DNA from: Micromonospora sp. KC606 | GTDB lineage: Bacteria; Actinomycetota; Actinomycetes; Mycobacteriales; Micromonosporaceae | Reading direction: 5' to 3' | Length of the DNA stretch: 64,000 bases | Assembly (NCBI RefSeq): GCF_004348675.1 | Contig: NZ_SMKN01000014.1 | Coordinates: forward strand, 1-64,000 | Shown: positions 52,700-60,871 of the stretch, piece by piece | How positions within the stretch are numbered: the stretch's first letter is position 1 | Layout of the letters: the number at the start of each line of letters is the position of its first letter | Notes under the pieces: generated by a model | The model's input: only the letters and a program-made list of their open reading frames with translations | The model's database searches: none | What the model was told of the DNA's origin: nothing | Made by a program: the position numbers and the translations under genes

Positions 52700-53042
52700 G
52701 CCGTGCCACCTGGTTCGCTGGCCGCACGGGGCAGGTCGTCGGGCAGATCAGCCTGCGCCGGCTGGTCCTCGCCGAAGGGCTCGCCGAGGTTTCCTACCGG
52801 GGGCTGCCGTCCGCCCGTGGTCGTCGGGTCGACCGGCGGGCGTCGTCGGCGCTGGCCGCCTGGTGCTTCGAGGTTCCCGGGCTGCACCGCGCCGAGCTGA
52901 GCCACTCGACGGCGAACGTCGCGTCCTGCCGGATCGCGGCGTACGCCAGCTTCCCGCCGAGGGCACGAAGCGGGGCGAGGGACTGCACACCGACGGCTGG
53001 CACGACATGCACCTGCACGCCCGGCTGTACGACGACCACTGA
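52700..53042 (+). pseudogene. GNAT acetyltransferase, 5'-truncated and frameshifted
   Basis: Two plus-strand frames together give the last two thirds of a RimJ/RimL-type GNAT protein: VVGQISLRRLVLAEGLAEVSY, RGLPSARGRRVDRRASSALA (CoA-binding loop), and LHRAELSHSTANVASCRIA in the first frame; then AEGTKRGEGLHTDGWHDMHL and a stop at 53042 in the second. One base is lost near 52955. The N-terminal 70 residues of a normal GNAT are missing. Not functional. Confidence 0.7.
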
Positions 53043-53152
53043 TGAGTGCCGCCGAGCGCCCTCCGGTACCGGTACCGGCCGTTGCCCAGGTCATGACCGC
53101 CGATTCTGCCGGTGCCGGCGATGCGGCGGTACCGGCCGTCGCGCGGTGCCGG

Positions 53153-53605
53153 TCACGACGGGCACGGCATCCGCTCCAGCCCCGCCGGATTGGAGCCTGG
53201 ACCAACCACCTGCGCGAAGCAGCCGTCGGCGGTGGCCCGCTGCCACCCGAAGACGCTCGACGCGGTCTTCGCCACGCGTACCCGGAAAACCAGCCGGACC
53301 CCTGTGGTGCCGGTCTCCACGTTGAGCACCTCGACGCCGTCGGCACGGTCGGCGATTCCGCGCAGCGTCGCCTGCCCGGCCGCCGGGTCGGCCAGCAGTC
53401 TCGTCCGCGTCCGCTGGGCGGTTGCGGTCACCTCGCGGCCCGCCCGCTGCTCCAACCGCTGCTGTGAGTGGTCCCGCAGCAGTGGCGCCGCCGCCACCAA
53501 CCCGACCACGGCCAGCGCCACCACCACACTCGCGGCAACCAGGCCGCGTCGCGCCCGCGCCAATCTTCCTTCCCCGAAACGCACCTCGGGATTCTGCTTC
53601 ACCGA
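53153..53605 (-). CDS. Single-pass membrane protein, unknown function
   Basis: A 150-aa protein: a short basic N-terminus, one membrane helix (GLVAASVVVALAVVGLVAAA) near residues 22-41, and an extracytoplasmic domain of about 105 residues with two Cys near the C-terminus (DGCFAQVV and MPCPS). GTG at 53605 follows AAGGGG by four bases; an in-frame ATG at 53626 is also possible. It resembles many small secreted actinomycete proteins, with no assigned family. Convergent with the degraded island, divergent from a small Cys/His protein gene. Confidence 0.7.
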   Translation of the reverse strand, partial: SVKQNPEVRFGEGRLARARRGLVAASVVVALAVVGLVAAAPLLRDHSQQRLEQRAGREVTATAQRTRTRLLADPAAGQATLRGIADRADGVEVLNVETGTTGVRLVFRVRVAKTASSVFGWQRATADGCFAQVVGPGSNPAGLERMPCPS

Positions 53606-53747
53606 TCCCCTTCCCGGCTGCCCCATCAACGGCAGGCTGGTTCCGTCATTCCCGCCCGCATGCCCTCTGAGCAGGTCTAATGTGGAAGTCGGCGCGTATT
53701 TACCCGATCCGGTGGCGGCCGGGCTGCTCGCGGTGCACAGTGATCCC

Positions 53748-53951
53748 ATGAACGACAGCGGACGTGGCGGGCACTACTACTGGTGCACGCGACACCACCG
53801 GGTCGAGACCGATGCCGACGTGTGTCCCGCCCGGCACGTTCTCGGGCCGTACGCCTCAGCCGCCGACGCGGAGAACGCCCTGCAGAGGGTGCGGGAGCGC
53901 AACGACGCGTGGGAGGCCGAGGACGCCCGCTGGGCCGGGGAGGGCAGATAG
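53748..53951 (+). CDS. Small Cys/His protein, conserved in actinomycetes
   Basis: A 67-aa protein: YYWCTRHHRVETDADVCPARH near the N-terminus has two Cys and three to four His, a pattern that may bind zinc. LGPYASAADAENALQRVRERND follows, like small conserved proteins near histone-like genes. ATG at 53748. It lies 80 bases before the H1-like gene on the same strand. Function unknown. Confidence 0.7.
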   Translation: MNDSGRGGHYYWCTRHHRVETDADVCPARHVLGPYASAADAENALQRVRERNDAWEAEDARWAGEGR

Positions 53952-54031
53952 GCGGCGCGGGACGGCCCGCGTCGAGGAACTCCGTGTCTCCGTTAGGCAC
54001 GTGAGCGCATGTCCCCAAGGAGGGAACCGAG

Positions 54032-54919
54032 ATGGCCGAAGCACAACAGGCCACCACCCGCCCGGCAGCCAGGAAATCCGCCGCGGCGGAGCGGACCGCT
54101 GGCACCACCCGGAGCACCGCGGCACGCCGGTCCGCGCCGGCCACCGTGACGGCCCGGAGAGCAACGGCCGGCAAGGCGTCGCCGAGCGCCGCGGGCGCCG
54201 GGACCGGGCGTGCCCCGGCCACCACGGCGACCGCCGCGAAGAAGACCACGGCCGCGAAGAAGACCACGGCCGCGAAACGAACCACGGCCGGGAGGAAGAC
54301 CACGGCCGCGAAGCGGACCACGGCCGCGAAGCGGACGACGGCGGCGAAGACGGCACCGGTGACGAAGACCGCCGCGAAGAAGGCCCCGGCGACCAGGATG
54401 ACGGCGAAGAAGGCTCCCGCCAAGAAGGCCGTCACCCGGGCCACCGCCGGGGCGAAGAAGACCACGGCAGCGGCGAAGAAGGCCGGCACCGCCGCTCAGA
54501 AGACCACCGGCGGGGCGAAGAAGACCACGGCAGCGGCGAAGAAGACCGCCGCCGCGAAGTCCACCGCGACCACCCGGAAGGTCACCTCCACCGGCAGGAA
54601 GGCCACGGCCGCGGTCCGCAAGAGCGCCGGCGCGGCGAAGAAGACGACGTCGGCCGCCGCGAAGAAGACCACCATGGCCGCGAAGCAGGCGCCGGCCTCG
54701 AAGACCACCGCCAGGAAGGCTTCGGCGACGAAGACCACCACCCGCAAGGCCCCCGCGAGGAAGTCGACCGCCACATCGTCGACCACGGCCCGCAAGTCGG
54801 CGGCGAAGACGGCACCCGCGAAGAAGACCACCGCCCGCAAGGCCCCCTCACGTACGGCGGCCGCCCGCGCCTCCGCGCCGGCCGGCACCCGCTCGCGGGC
54901 GCGGAAGGCCACCGGCTGA
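54032..54919 (+). CDS. Histone H1-like, Lys/Ala-rich DNA-binding protein
   Basis: A 295-aa protein composed almost only of Ala, Lys, Thr, Arg and Ser in short repeats of the type AAKKTTAAKRTT and KKAPA. No folded domain, HU-like part or Cys is present. Such H1-like tails bind DNA non-specifically and can condense the nucleoid; in actinobacteria they are usually attached to an HU domain (HupS, HupB), but here the tail stands alone. AAGGAGG precedes ATG 54032. Long antisense Val/Ala-rich frames opposite it are shadows. DNA-binding is inferred from composition. Confidence 0.88.
   Translation: MAEAQQATTRPAARKSAAAERTAGTTRSTAARRSAPATVTARRATAGKASPSAAGAGTGRAPATTATAAKKTTAAKKTTAAKRTTAGRKTTAAKRTTAAKRTTAAKTAPVTKTAAKKAPATRMTAKKAPAKKAVTRATAGAKKTTAAAKKAGTAAQKTTGGAKKTTAAAKKTAAAKSTATTRKVTSTGRKATAAVRKSAGAAKKTTSAAAKKTTMAAKQAPASKTTARKASATKTTTRKAPARKSTATSSTTARKSAAKTAPAKKTTARKAPSRTAAARASAPAGTRSRARKATG
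54232..54352 (+). repeat. Degenerate 15-18-bp tandem repeats in the H1-like gene
   Basis: The sequence GCGAAGAAGACCACGGCC recurs in near-identical form through this stretch, encoding AAKKTT units. More diverged copies continue to about 54850. The repeats expand or contract easily, so length may differ between strains. Confidence 0.75.
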
Positions 54920-54985
54920 CCGTACGGCGACCGCCGCCCCTTTCGCCGGAGAGCGGATCATCCGCCGGGCTGCCAGGATTGACCC

Positions 54986-56419
54986 GTGGTCATCCGACGT
55001 GTGCTGGCGCCCCGCATCGACTTCGGTGCGCTGCGCCGCGAACTGGGACTGCCGGACAGTTTCCCGGTCGCGGCGCAGCGCGAGGCGGACGAGGCAGCCG
55101 CCGCCCCGCCCTCCAGCCGGGTCGACCGCACCGACGTTCCGTTCGTCACGGTCGACCCGGCGACCTCCCGCGACCTCGACCAGGCGATGCACCTGAGCCG
55201 CCGCCCCGGCGGCGGCTTCCGGGTGCGGTACGCCATCGCCGACGTCGCCGCCCACGTCCGCCCCGGTGGCCCGCTGGAGTTGGAGACCTGGCGGCGCGGG
55301 CAGACCGTCTACCTTCCCGACGGCAACGTGCCGCTGCACCCGCGCACGCTCAGCGAGGGCGCGGCCAGCCTGCTGCCCGACGCCGACCGGGCGGCGGTGG
55401 TGTGGACCCTCGACCTCGACGCCGACGGCGGCACCGACGCCGTCGCGCTGGAACGCGCCCGGGTACGCAGCCGCGCCAAGCTCGACTACGTCGGGGTACA
55501 GGCCGCCGCCGAAACCGGGACCCTGCCGGAGCCGATCGCCCTGCTGCCCGAGATCGGCGCGCTGCTCACCGACCGTGGGCTGCGCCGGGGCGCGATCAAC
55601 CTGCCGCTGCCCGAGCAGGACGTCGAGCCCGACGGCGACGGCTGGCGGCTGGTGCTGCGCGGCCCCGTCCCGACGGAGGACCACAACGCCCAGATTTCGC
55701 TGCTCACCGGGATGGCCGCCGCCGACATCATGCTCGCCGGCGGGATCGGACTGCTGCGGACCATGCCGCCGCCGAAGCCCGAGGCGGTGACCCGGCTGCG
55801 GGCCGCGGCGGCTGCGCTGGGCGTGCCCTGGCCGGACGGGACCAGCGTCGGCGAGCTGCTGGTCGGGCTGGACACCACCCAGTCCCGGGCCGCGGCCTTC
55901 GTCGACCAGGCGGCCGAGTTGATGCGCGGGGCCGCGTACACCGCCTTCGACGGCGAGCCGCCCGAGCAGCCGGAGCACGGCGGCGTCGCCGCCGCGTACG
56001 CCCACGTCACGGCCCCGCTGCGCCGGCTCGCCGACCGGTACGCGACGGAGGTCTGCCTGGCCCTGCACGAAGGCCGGCCGGTCCCCGACTGGGCCAGGGC
56101 GGCGCTGCCCCGGCTGCCCGAGGTGATGGCCGCCACCGACCGCACGGCCGGCGCGGCCACCCGAGGCGCGATCGAGCTGGCCGAGGCGGTGCTGCTGGCG
56201 CACCGGGTCGGAGAGACCTTTCCCGCCGTCGTGCTCGACGTGGACGCCCCGCCGAACGGGCAGTCGAAGCCGGGCCGGCAGCCCGGCGGCACGGTGGCGT
56301 TGGACGACCCGCCGGTGCGCGCCCGGTGCGGCGGCGAGCTGCCGCTGGGCGAGCGGATCCGGGTGCGGCTGGTCACCGCCGACCCGGTCCGGCGCACGGT
56401 GCTGTTCGCCCGGGACTGA
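54986..56419 (+). CDS. RNB-domain ribonuclease (RNase II/R-like)
   Basis: A 477-aa protein with an RNB catalytic domain. The Asp-rich active site is in FVTVDPATSRDLDQAMHL (residues 54-71). YLPDGNVPLHPRTLSEGAASL is a second family segment, and HAYAHVTAPLRRLADRYATE near residue 345 is the RNB third motif. N-terminal cold-shock domains and a C-terminal S1 domain are absent or very short, which makes it smaller than E. coli RNase II (644 aa) and typical of actinomycete forms. It would degrade RNA 3' to 5'. GTG start at 54986. Confidence 0.9.
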   Translation: MVIRRVLAPRIDFGALRRELGLPDSFPVAAQREADEAAAAPPSSRVDRTDVPFVTVDPATSRDLDQAMHLSRRPGGGFRVRYAIADVAAHVRPGGPLELETWRRGQTVYLPDGNVPLHPRTLSEGAASLLPDADRAAVVWTLDLDADGGTDAVALERARVRSRAKLDYVGVQAAAETGTLPEPIALLPEIGALLTDRGLRRGAINLPLPEQDVEPDGDGWRLVLRGPVPTEDHNAQISLLTGMAAADIMLAGGIGLLRTMPPPKPEAVTRLRAAAAALGVPWPDGTSVGELLVGLDTTQSRAAAFVDQAAELMRGAAYTAFDGEPPEQPEHGGVAAAYAHVTAPLRRLADRYATEVCLALHEGRPVPDWARAALPRLPEVMAATDRTAGAATRGAIELAEAVLLAHRVGETFPAVVLDVDAPPNGQSKPGRQPGGTVALDDPPVRARCGGELPLGERIRVRLVTADPVRRTVLFARD

Positions 56420-56488
56420 CCGTCGGGGCGGGGTGTGTCACAGCGTCGGGCGCTGCTGCCGGGCGAGCCGGTTTGCGAGGATGATCGC

Positions 56489-57187
56489 ATGGCTTACGAC
56501 GCGACCACGCTGCCTGACGTCTCCGGGCTGATCGTCGGCATCATCGGGGGCACCGGCGACCAGGGGCGAGGGCTCGCCTACCGGTTCGCTCGGGCCGGGC
56601 AGACGGTGCTGATCGGTTCCCGTTCCGCCGAGCGCGCCGCCGAGGCCGCCGCCGAGATCGCGGCGCTGCCAGGGGTGCCGGCCGGGGCCGAGGTCACCGG
56701 GGCCGGCAACGAGGAGGTGGCCCGCCGCAGCGACGTGGTGGTGATCGCGGTGCCGTGGGACGGGCACGCCGACACCGTCGCCGCCCTGGCCGAACCGCTC
56801 GCCGGCACGATCGTGGTCGACTGCGTCAACCCGCTCGGCTTCGACAAGCAGGGCCCGTACGCGTTGCCGGTGGCGGAGGGCAGCGCCGTGCAGCAGGCCG
56901 CCGCCCTGCTGCCCGACTCGCGGGTCTGCGCGGCGTTCAACCACGTCAGCGCCCCGCTGCTGGCCGATCCGGAGATCGACCGGATCGACCTCGACGTGCT
57001 GATCTGCACCGAGGACCGGGAGCTGGTCGGCATCGTCGGCGCGCTGGCCGCCCGGATCCCCGGCATGCGCGGCATCTACGCCGGCCGGCTGCGCAACGCC
57101 CACCAGATAGAGGCGTTCACCGCCAACCTGATCGCCATCAACAAGCGGTACAAGGCACACGCCGGCATCCGCGTCACCGACCTCTGA
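56489..57187 (+). CDS. npdG: NADPH-dependent F420 reductase (F420H2:NADP+ oxidoreductase)
   Basis: A 232-aa enzyme that moves hydride between NADPH and coenzyme F420. IVGIIGGTGDQGRGLAYRFA is the Rossmann G-rich loop, IGSRSAERAAE binds the NADPH phosphate, and VIAVPWDGHADTVAAL and DCVNPLGFDKQG fit Fno/NpdG. AAFNHVSAPLLAD contributes to F420 binding in the family. This matches an organism that makes F420, as actinomycetes do. ATG at 56489; GAGG stands about nine bases upstream. Followed by a 21-bp terminator hairpin. Confidence 0.92.
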   Translation: MAYDATTLPDVSGLIVGIIGGTGDQGRGLAYRFARAGQTVLIGSRSAERAAEAAAEIAALPGVPAGAEVTGAGNEEVARRSDVVVIAVPWDGHADTVAALAEPLAGTIVVDCVNPLGFDKQGPYALPVAEGSAVQQAAALLPDSRVCAAFNHVSAPLLADPEIDRIDLDVLICTEDRELVGIVGALAARIPGMRGIYAGRLRNAHQIEAFTANLIAINKRYKAHAGIRVTDL

Positions 57188-57234
57188 CACCGGCCCGCAC
57201 GATCCGGATCCGTCGCGCGCCGGGCGAGAGCGGA

Positions 57235-57282
57235 CCCGCCGGTCGTGGCGTGCCGACAGGACGGCATGCCACGACCGGCGGG
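57235..57282. terminator. 21-bp hairpin between npdG and a lipoprotein gene
   Basis: Arms 57235-57255 and 57262-57282 pair over 21 bp with one G-T wobble and a six-base loop ACAGGA. It lies between convergent genes and likely serves both. Confidence 0.85.
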
Positions 57283-57288
57283 GGCGGG

Positions 57289-57789
57289 TCAGAAGTTGAT
57301 GTTGACGCCGGCCTTCTTGCAGGCGGCGTCGAGGTCGGTGCCGGCCTTCTCGAAGGCGGGACTGTCGGCGTCGGTGACGGCCTTGGCCGCCTTGTCGGCC
57401 TCCGTGCCGAACGCGACCAGCGCGGGGGCCACCTCGCTACCCGGGCCGGCGGTCGCGGCCGCGTCGGCCATTCCCTTGGCCATGTCGGCGTAGGCCTTCT
57501 TCATCACCGCCGTCACGTCCTGACCCGGCGACATGGCCTTCACGAGAGCCTGCTTCGACTCGTCGCCGATCTTCTTCGCCGCCTCGCAGAGCTTCTTCTC
57601 ACTCGCCGGGTCGGCGGCGGAGGGCGCGGCGGCGGACGCGGTGGCAGCGGCGGTGGGGGCGTCCGCGACGGACGTGGTGGCCGGCAGCGTGGGCGTGGCC
57701 GTCTTCGCCGGCTCCTCCCCGCCGCACGCCGCCAGCGCCAGCGCGGAAACACAGGACAGAACAACAACCGAGATACGAGAGCGATACAC
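57289..57789 (-). CDS. Putative lipoprotein, unknown function
   Basis: A 166-aa protein with signal peptide MYRSRISVVVLSCVSALALAAC; LAAC is a lipobox with Cys22. A Pro/Thr/Ala-rich linker (to about 62) precedes an alpha-helical domain with two Cys (KLCEAAKK near 67 and DAACKKAG near the C-terminus) that could form a disulfide. It would be anchored outside the membrane. No family recognised. Confidence 0.82.
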   Translation of the reverse strand: MYRSRISVVVLSCVSALALAACGGEEPAKTATPTLPATTSVADAPTAAATASAAAPSAADPASEKKLCEAAKKIGDESKQALVKAMSPGQDVTAVMKKAYADMAKGMADAAATAGPGSEVAPALVAFGTEADKAAKAVTDADSPAFEKAGTDLDAACKKAGVNINF

Positions 57790-57855
57790 GGACGGACACC
57801 CTAGCGGTTTCTCCGTTCGCGGGGTGCCCGTCCTGTGCCGCCTGCCCGTGGTCGA

Positions 57856-58701
57856 TCAGAAGGTGTGCTCGGCGGCCGGGAACTCGCCGCCGCGTACCTC
57901 GTCGGCGAAGCGACGGGTCGCGTCGGTCAGCGCCCCGGCCAGGTCGGCGTACCGCTTGACGAACCGGGGCGCCCGGCCGGTGCGCAGGCCCGCCATGTCC
58001 TGCCAGACCAACACCTGCGCGTCGGTGTCCGGCCCGGCGCCGATGCCGACGGTCGGGATGTCCAGCTCGGCGGTGATCCGCTTGGCCACCTCGCCCGGCA
58101 CCATCTCCAGCACCACCGCGAACGCGCCCGCCTCGGCCACCGCCCGGGCGTCGGCGAGCACCTCGTCGGCGGTGTCGCCGCGCCCCTGCACCCGGTAGCC
58201 GCCCAGGGTGTGCTCGCTCTGCGGCGTGAAACCGATGTGTGCCATCACCGGGATGCCGGCGCCGACGATCGCGGAGATCTGTGCGGCGCACCGCCGCCCA
58301 CCCTCCAGCTTCACCGCGTGGCAGCCGCCCTCCTTCATGAACCGCACCGCCGTGCGCAGCGCCTGCGCCGGCCCCTCCTCGTAGGAGCCGAACGGCAGGT
58401 CGCCGACGACCAGCGACTGCCGGGTCGCCCGCACCACGGCCCGCACCAGCGGCAGCAGCTCCTCGGCGGTCACCGGCAGGGTCGTCTCGTAGCCGAACAC
58501 GTTGTTCGCCGCCGAGTCGCCGACCAGCAGCACCGGGATGCCGGCGGCGTCGAAGATGCCGGCGGTGTACTGGTCGTACGAGGTGAGCATCGCCCAGCGC
58601 TCGCCGCGTTGCTTGGCGGCGATCAGGTCGCGGGTGCGGACCCGCCGGGTCGCCGGGCCGCCGTAGAGGGCGGTCACCTCGGTCGGGGTGGTCTCCACCA
58701 T
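57856..58701 (-). CDS. panB: 3-methyl-2-oxobutanoate hydroxymethyltransferase
   Basis: A 281-aa enzyme that makes ketopantoate from ketoisovalerate and 5,10-methylene-THF, for pantothenate and Co[17 protein letters not shown] and [20 protein letters not shown] form the metal/substrate site; [21 protein letters not shown] is diagnostic; [15 protein letters not shown] is next. Starts at ATG 58701. In mycobacteria panB also lies near glnA2. No panC or panD gene is adjacent. Confidence 0.95.
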   Translation of the reverse strand: MVETTPTEVTALYGGPATRRVRTRDLIAAKQRGERWAMLTSYDQYTAGIFDAAGIPVLLVGDSAANNVFGYETTLPVTAEELLPLVRAVVRATRQSLVVGDLPFGSYEEGPAQALRTAVRFMKEGGCHAVKLEGGRRCAAQISAIVGAGIPVMAHIGFTPQSEHTLGGYRVQGRGDTADEVLADARAVAEAGAFAVVLEMVPGEVAKRITAELDIPTVGIGAGPDTDAQVLVWQDMAGLRTGRAPRFVKRYADLAGALTDATRRFADEVRGGEFPAAEHTF

Positions 58702-58813
58702 GACTGTCTCCTCTCCTCGAGGCCGCTGTCGCGGTCCCCGGGTACCTGCCGCGATCGTCGCACCGGGCGACCCCGTCCGGGCAGGGTGCAGTGCAGGATG
58801 TCACTTGGCGCGC

Positions 58814-58846
58814 CGTGGCGGGGTCCGAGGGGCGGACCCCGCCACG
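58814..58846 (-). terminator. 14-bp hairpin after nadE
   Basis: Arms 58814-58827 and 58833-58846 pair perfectly over 14 bp with an AGGGG loop. It is downstream of nadE and upstream of panB on the same strand. Confidence 0.75.
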
Positions 58847-58895
58847 ATCACGGACCAGGGGGCGGCCACCGGTCGCGCTGTGGAGCCGGGAAGGA

Positions 58896-60656
58896 TCAGC
58901 TGTTCTCCCGCCAGCGGTTGGTGATCGGCAACCGCCGGTCCCGTCCGAACGCCTTGATGGAGATCTTCGTCCCCGGGGCGGACTGGCGGCGCTTGTACTC
59001 GGCGGTGTCCACCAGTCGGAGCACCCTGTCCACCACCGCCGGGTCGTGCCCGGAGGAGACCAGCCCGTCCCGGCCCAGGTCGCCGTCGACGTAGCCGATC
59101 AGGATCGGGTCGAGCACGTCGTACTCGGGAAGGCTGTCACTGTCGAGCTGGCCGGGGCTCAGCTCGGCCGACGGCGGCTTGCCGATGGAGTTCTCCGGAA
59201 TCGGCGGGGTCTGGCCCCGGGCGTCGGCGTCGGCGTTGCGCCACTTCGCCAGCCGCCAGATCAGCGTCTTCCAGACGTCCTTGACCGGGTTGAAGCCGCC
59301 GACCGAGTCGCCGTAGAGAGTGGAGTAGCCGACCGCCAGCTCGCTCTTGTTGCCGGTGGTGAGAACGAGGTGACCCTCCTGGTTCGACAGCGCCATCAGG
59401 ATCACGCCGCGCACCCGGGCCTGGAGGTTCTCCACCGCCACGCCGGACAGCGACATGTTGGCCAGGAAGGTGTCCACCATCGGCTGGATCGGCTCGATCC
59501 GGTAGTCCAGCCCGGTCCGCTTGGCCAGCTCCTCCGCGTCGGCCCGGGAGTGTTCCGAGGAGTGCTGGCTGGGCAGGGAGACGCCGACCACCCGGTCGGG
59601 CCCGAGCGCGTCGACGGCGAGCGCCGCGACCACCGCCGAGTCGATGCCGCCGGAGAGGCCGAGCACCACCGAGGGGAAGCGGTTCTTGTTGACGTAGTCG
59701 CGCAGGCCGAGCACCAGCGCCTGCCAGACCTCGGCCTCGTCGGCGACCGGGGCCATGGTCCCCCCGTCGGCCACCGGGCCCGCCGGCGCCGCCGGGATCG
59801 CCCCGACGGCACGCCGCAGCACCCGCATCCCGTCGGCCAACTCCTCGGCCTCCGGGCCGGGCGGGCCCGCTTCGGGCAGCTCGACGTCGTGCACCAGCAG
59901 GTGTTCGACGAACTGCGGGGCGCGGGCCAGCAGCGTGCCGTCGGCGGCCACGACCATCGAGTCGCCCTCGAAGACCAGCTCGTCCTGCCCGCCGATCATG
60001 TTGACGTACGCGATGGTGGCGCCGGCCTCCGCGGCCCGGCGGCGCACCAGCGGCAGCCGGATGTCGTCCTTGTTCAGCTCGTACGGCGAGCCGTTGATGT
60101 TGACCACCAACCCGACGTCGGCCTGCCGGGCCACCGCGAACGGGCCGCCGGCCTGCCAGAGGTCCTCGCAGATGGTCAACGCCACGTCCACGCCGCCGAC
60201 GCGTACCACCGTGAACGTGTCGCCGCAGACGAAGTAGCGGTCCTCGTCGAAGACGCCGTAGTTGGGCAGGTGGTGCTTGAAGTAGGTGGCCACGACGGCA
60301 CCGCCGTGCAGCAGCGCGGCGGCGTTTCGGGCCCCCCGGCCGGGCTGGGCGTCCCCGGAGACCTGGGGCGGGCCGTCGGCGTCGAGGTAGCCGACCACCA
60401 CCGGCAGGTCGCCCAGGCCGTCGGCGGCCAGGTCGGCGGCGAGGCGTTCCAGCGCGGCCTGCGACGCCGCCACGAACGAGCGGCGGAAGACCAGATCCTC
60501 GACCGGGTAGCCGGTCAGCATCATCTCCGGGAAGGCGACGAGCTGGGCGCCGGCGTCGGCGGCCTTGCGGGACCAGGTGCGGACCAGCGCCGCGTTGCCG
60601 GCGAGGTCGCCGACGGTCGGGTTGACCTGGGAGAGGGCGAGACGCAGGGTGGGCAT
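58896..60656 (-). CDS. nadE: Glutamine-dependent NAD+ synthase
   Basis: A 586-aa two-domain enzyme. The N-terminal nitrilase-like glutaminase has Glu in FPEMMLTGYP, Lys in YFKHHLPNYGVFD and Cys in LTICEDLWQ. The C-terminal synthetase (from about 290) has the PP-loop LGLSGGIDSAVVAALAVDA and NKSELAVGYSTLYGD. It converts deamido-NAD, ATP and glutamine to NAD. Smaller than the mycobacterial enzyme (about 680 aa) because the connecting part is short. ATG start at 60656. Confidence 0.95.
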   Translation of the reverse strand: MPTLRLALSQVNPTVGDLAGNAALVRTWSRKAADAGAQLVAFPEMMLTGYPVEDLVFRRSFVAASQAALERLAADLAADGLGDLPVVVGYLDADGPPQVSGDAQPGRGARNAAALLHGGAVVATYFKHHLPNYGVFDEDRYFVCGDTFTVVRVGGVDVALTICEDLWQAGGPFAVARQADVGLVVNINGSPYELNKDDIRLPLVRRRAAEAGATIAYVNMIGGQDELVFEGDSMVVAADGTLLARAPQFVEHLLVHDVELPEAGPPGPEAEELADGMRVLRRAVGAIPAAPAGPVADGGTMAPVADEAEVWQALVLGLRDYVNKNRFPSVVLGLSGGIDSAVVAALAVDALGPDRVVGVSLPSQHSSEHSRADAEELAKRTGLDYRIEPIQPMVDTFLANMSLSGVAVENLQARVRGVILMALSNQEGHLVLTTGNKSELAVGYSTLYGDSVGGFNPVKDVWKTLIWRLAKWRNADADARGQTPPIPENSIGKPPSAELSPGQLDSDSLPEYDVLDPILIGYVDGDLGRDGLVSSGHDPAVVDRVLRLVDTAEYKRRQSAPGTKISIKAFGRDRRLPITNRWRENS

Positions 60657-60788
60657 GTGTTCATCTTGCCCCAGCGGGCCCGCGCCAATCCGCAGCGCCG
60701 GACGAGACGGCGGCCACCCGCCGGGGTGGCGGCTCCCCGGCGTGATCCGGCGGGGCGGGACACCACAGGACGCGCGCAGGTAGGTCGC

Positions 60789-60804
60789 GTAACGTCTGCT
60801 TAAC
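60789..60804 (+). promoter_or_regulatory. Candidate GlnR box upstream of glnA
   Basis: GTAAC-GTCTGC-TTAAC fits the a/b half-site pair of the actinomycete GlnR consensus (gTnAC-n6-GaAAC) at most positions, with T for G in the second half. It is 67 bp upstream of the glnA start, a usual place. GlnR activates or represses nitrogen genes; binding was not tested. Confidence 0.5.
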
Positions 60805-60871
60805 CAGGCCGGTGGAGACTGGGCGATCAGGCCGGGCCGGCACCGGACGTACGTCGTGAGAGGTTGGGGAA

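Noticed and set aside
53677-54912. Val/Ala/Phe-rich minus frames opposite the H1-like gene
   Set aside because: They result from the reverse complement of Lys/Ala/Thr repeats; they would look like membrane protein but have no start with ribosome site.
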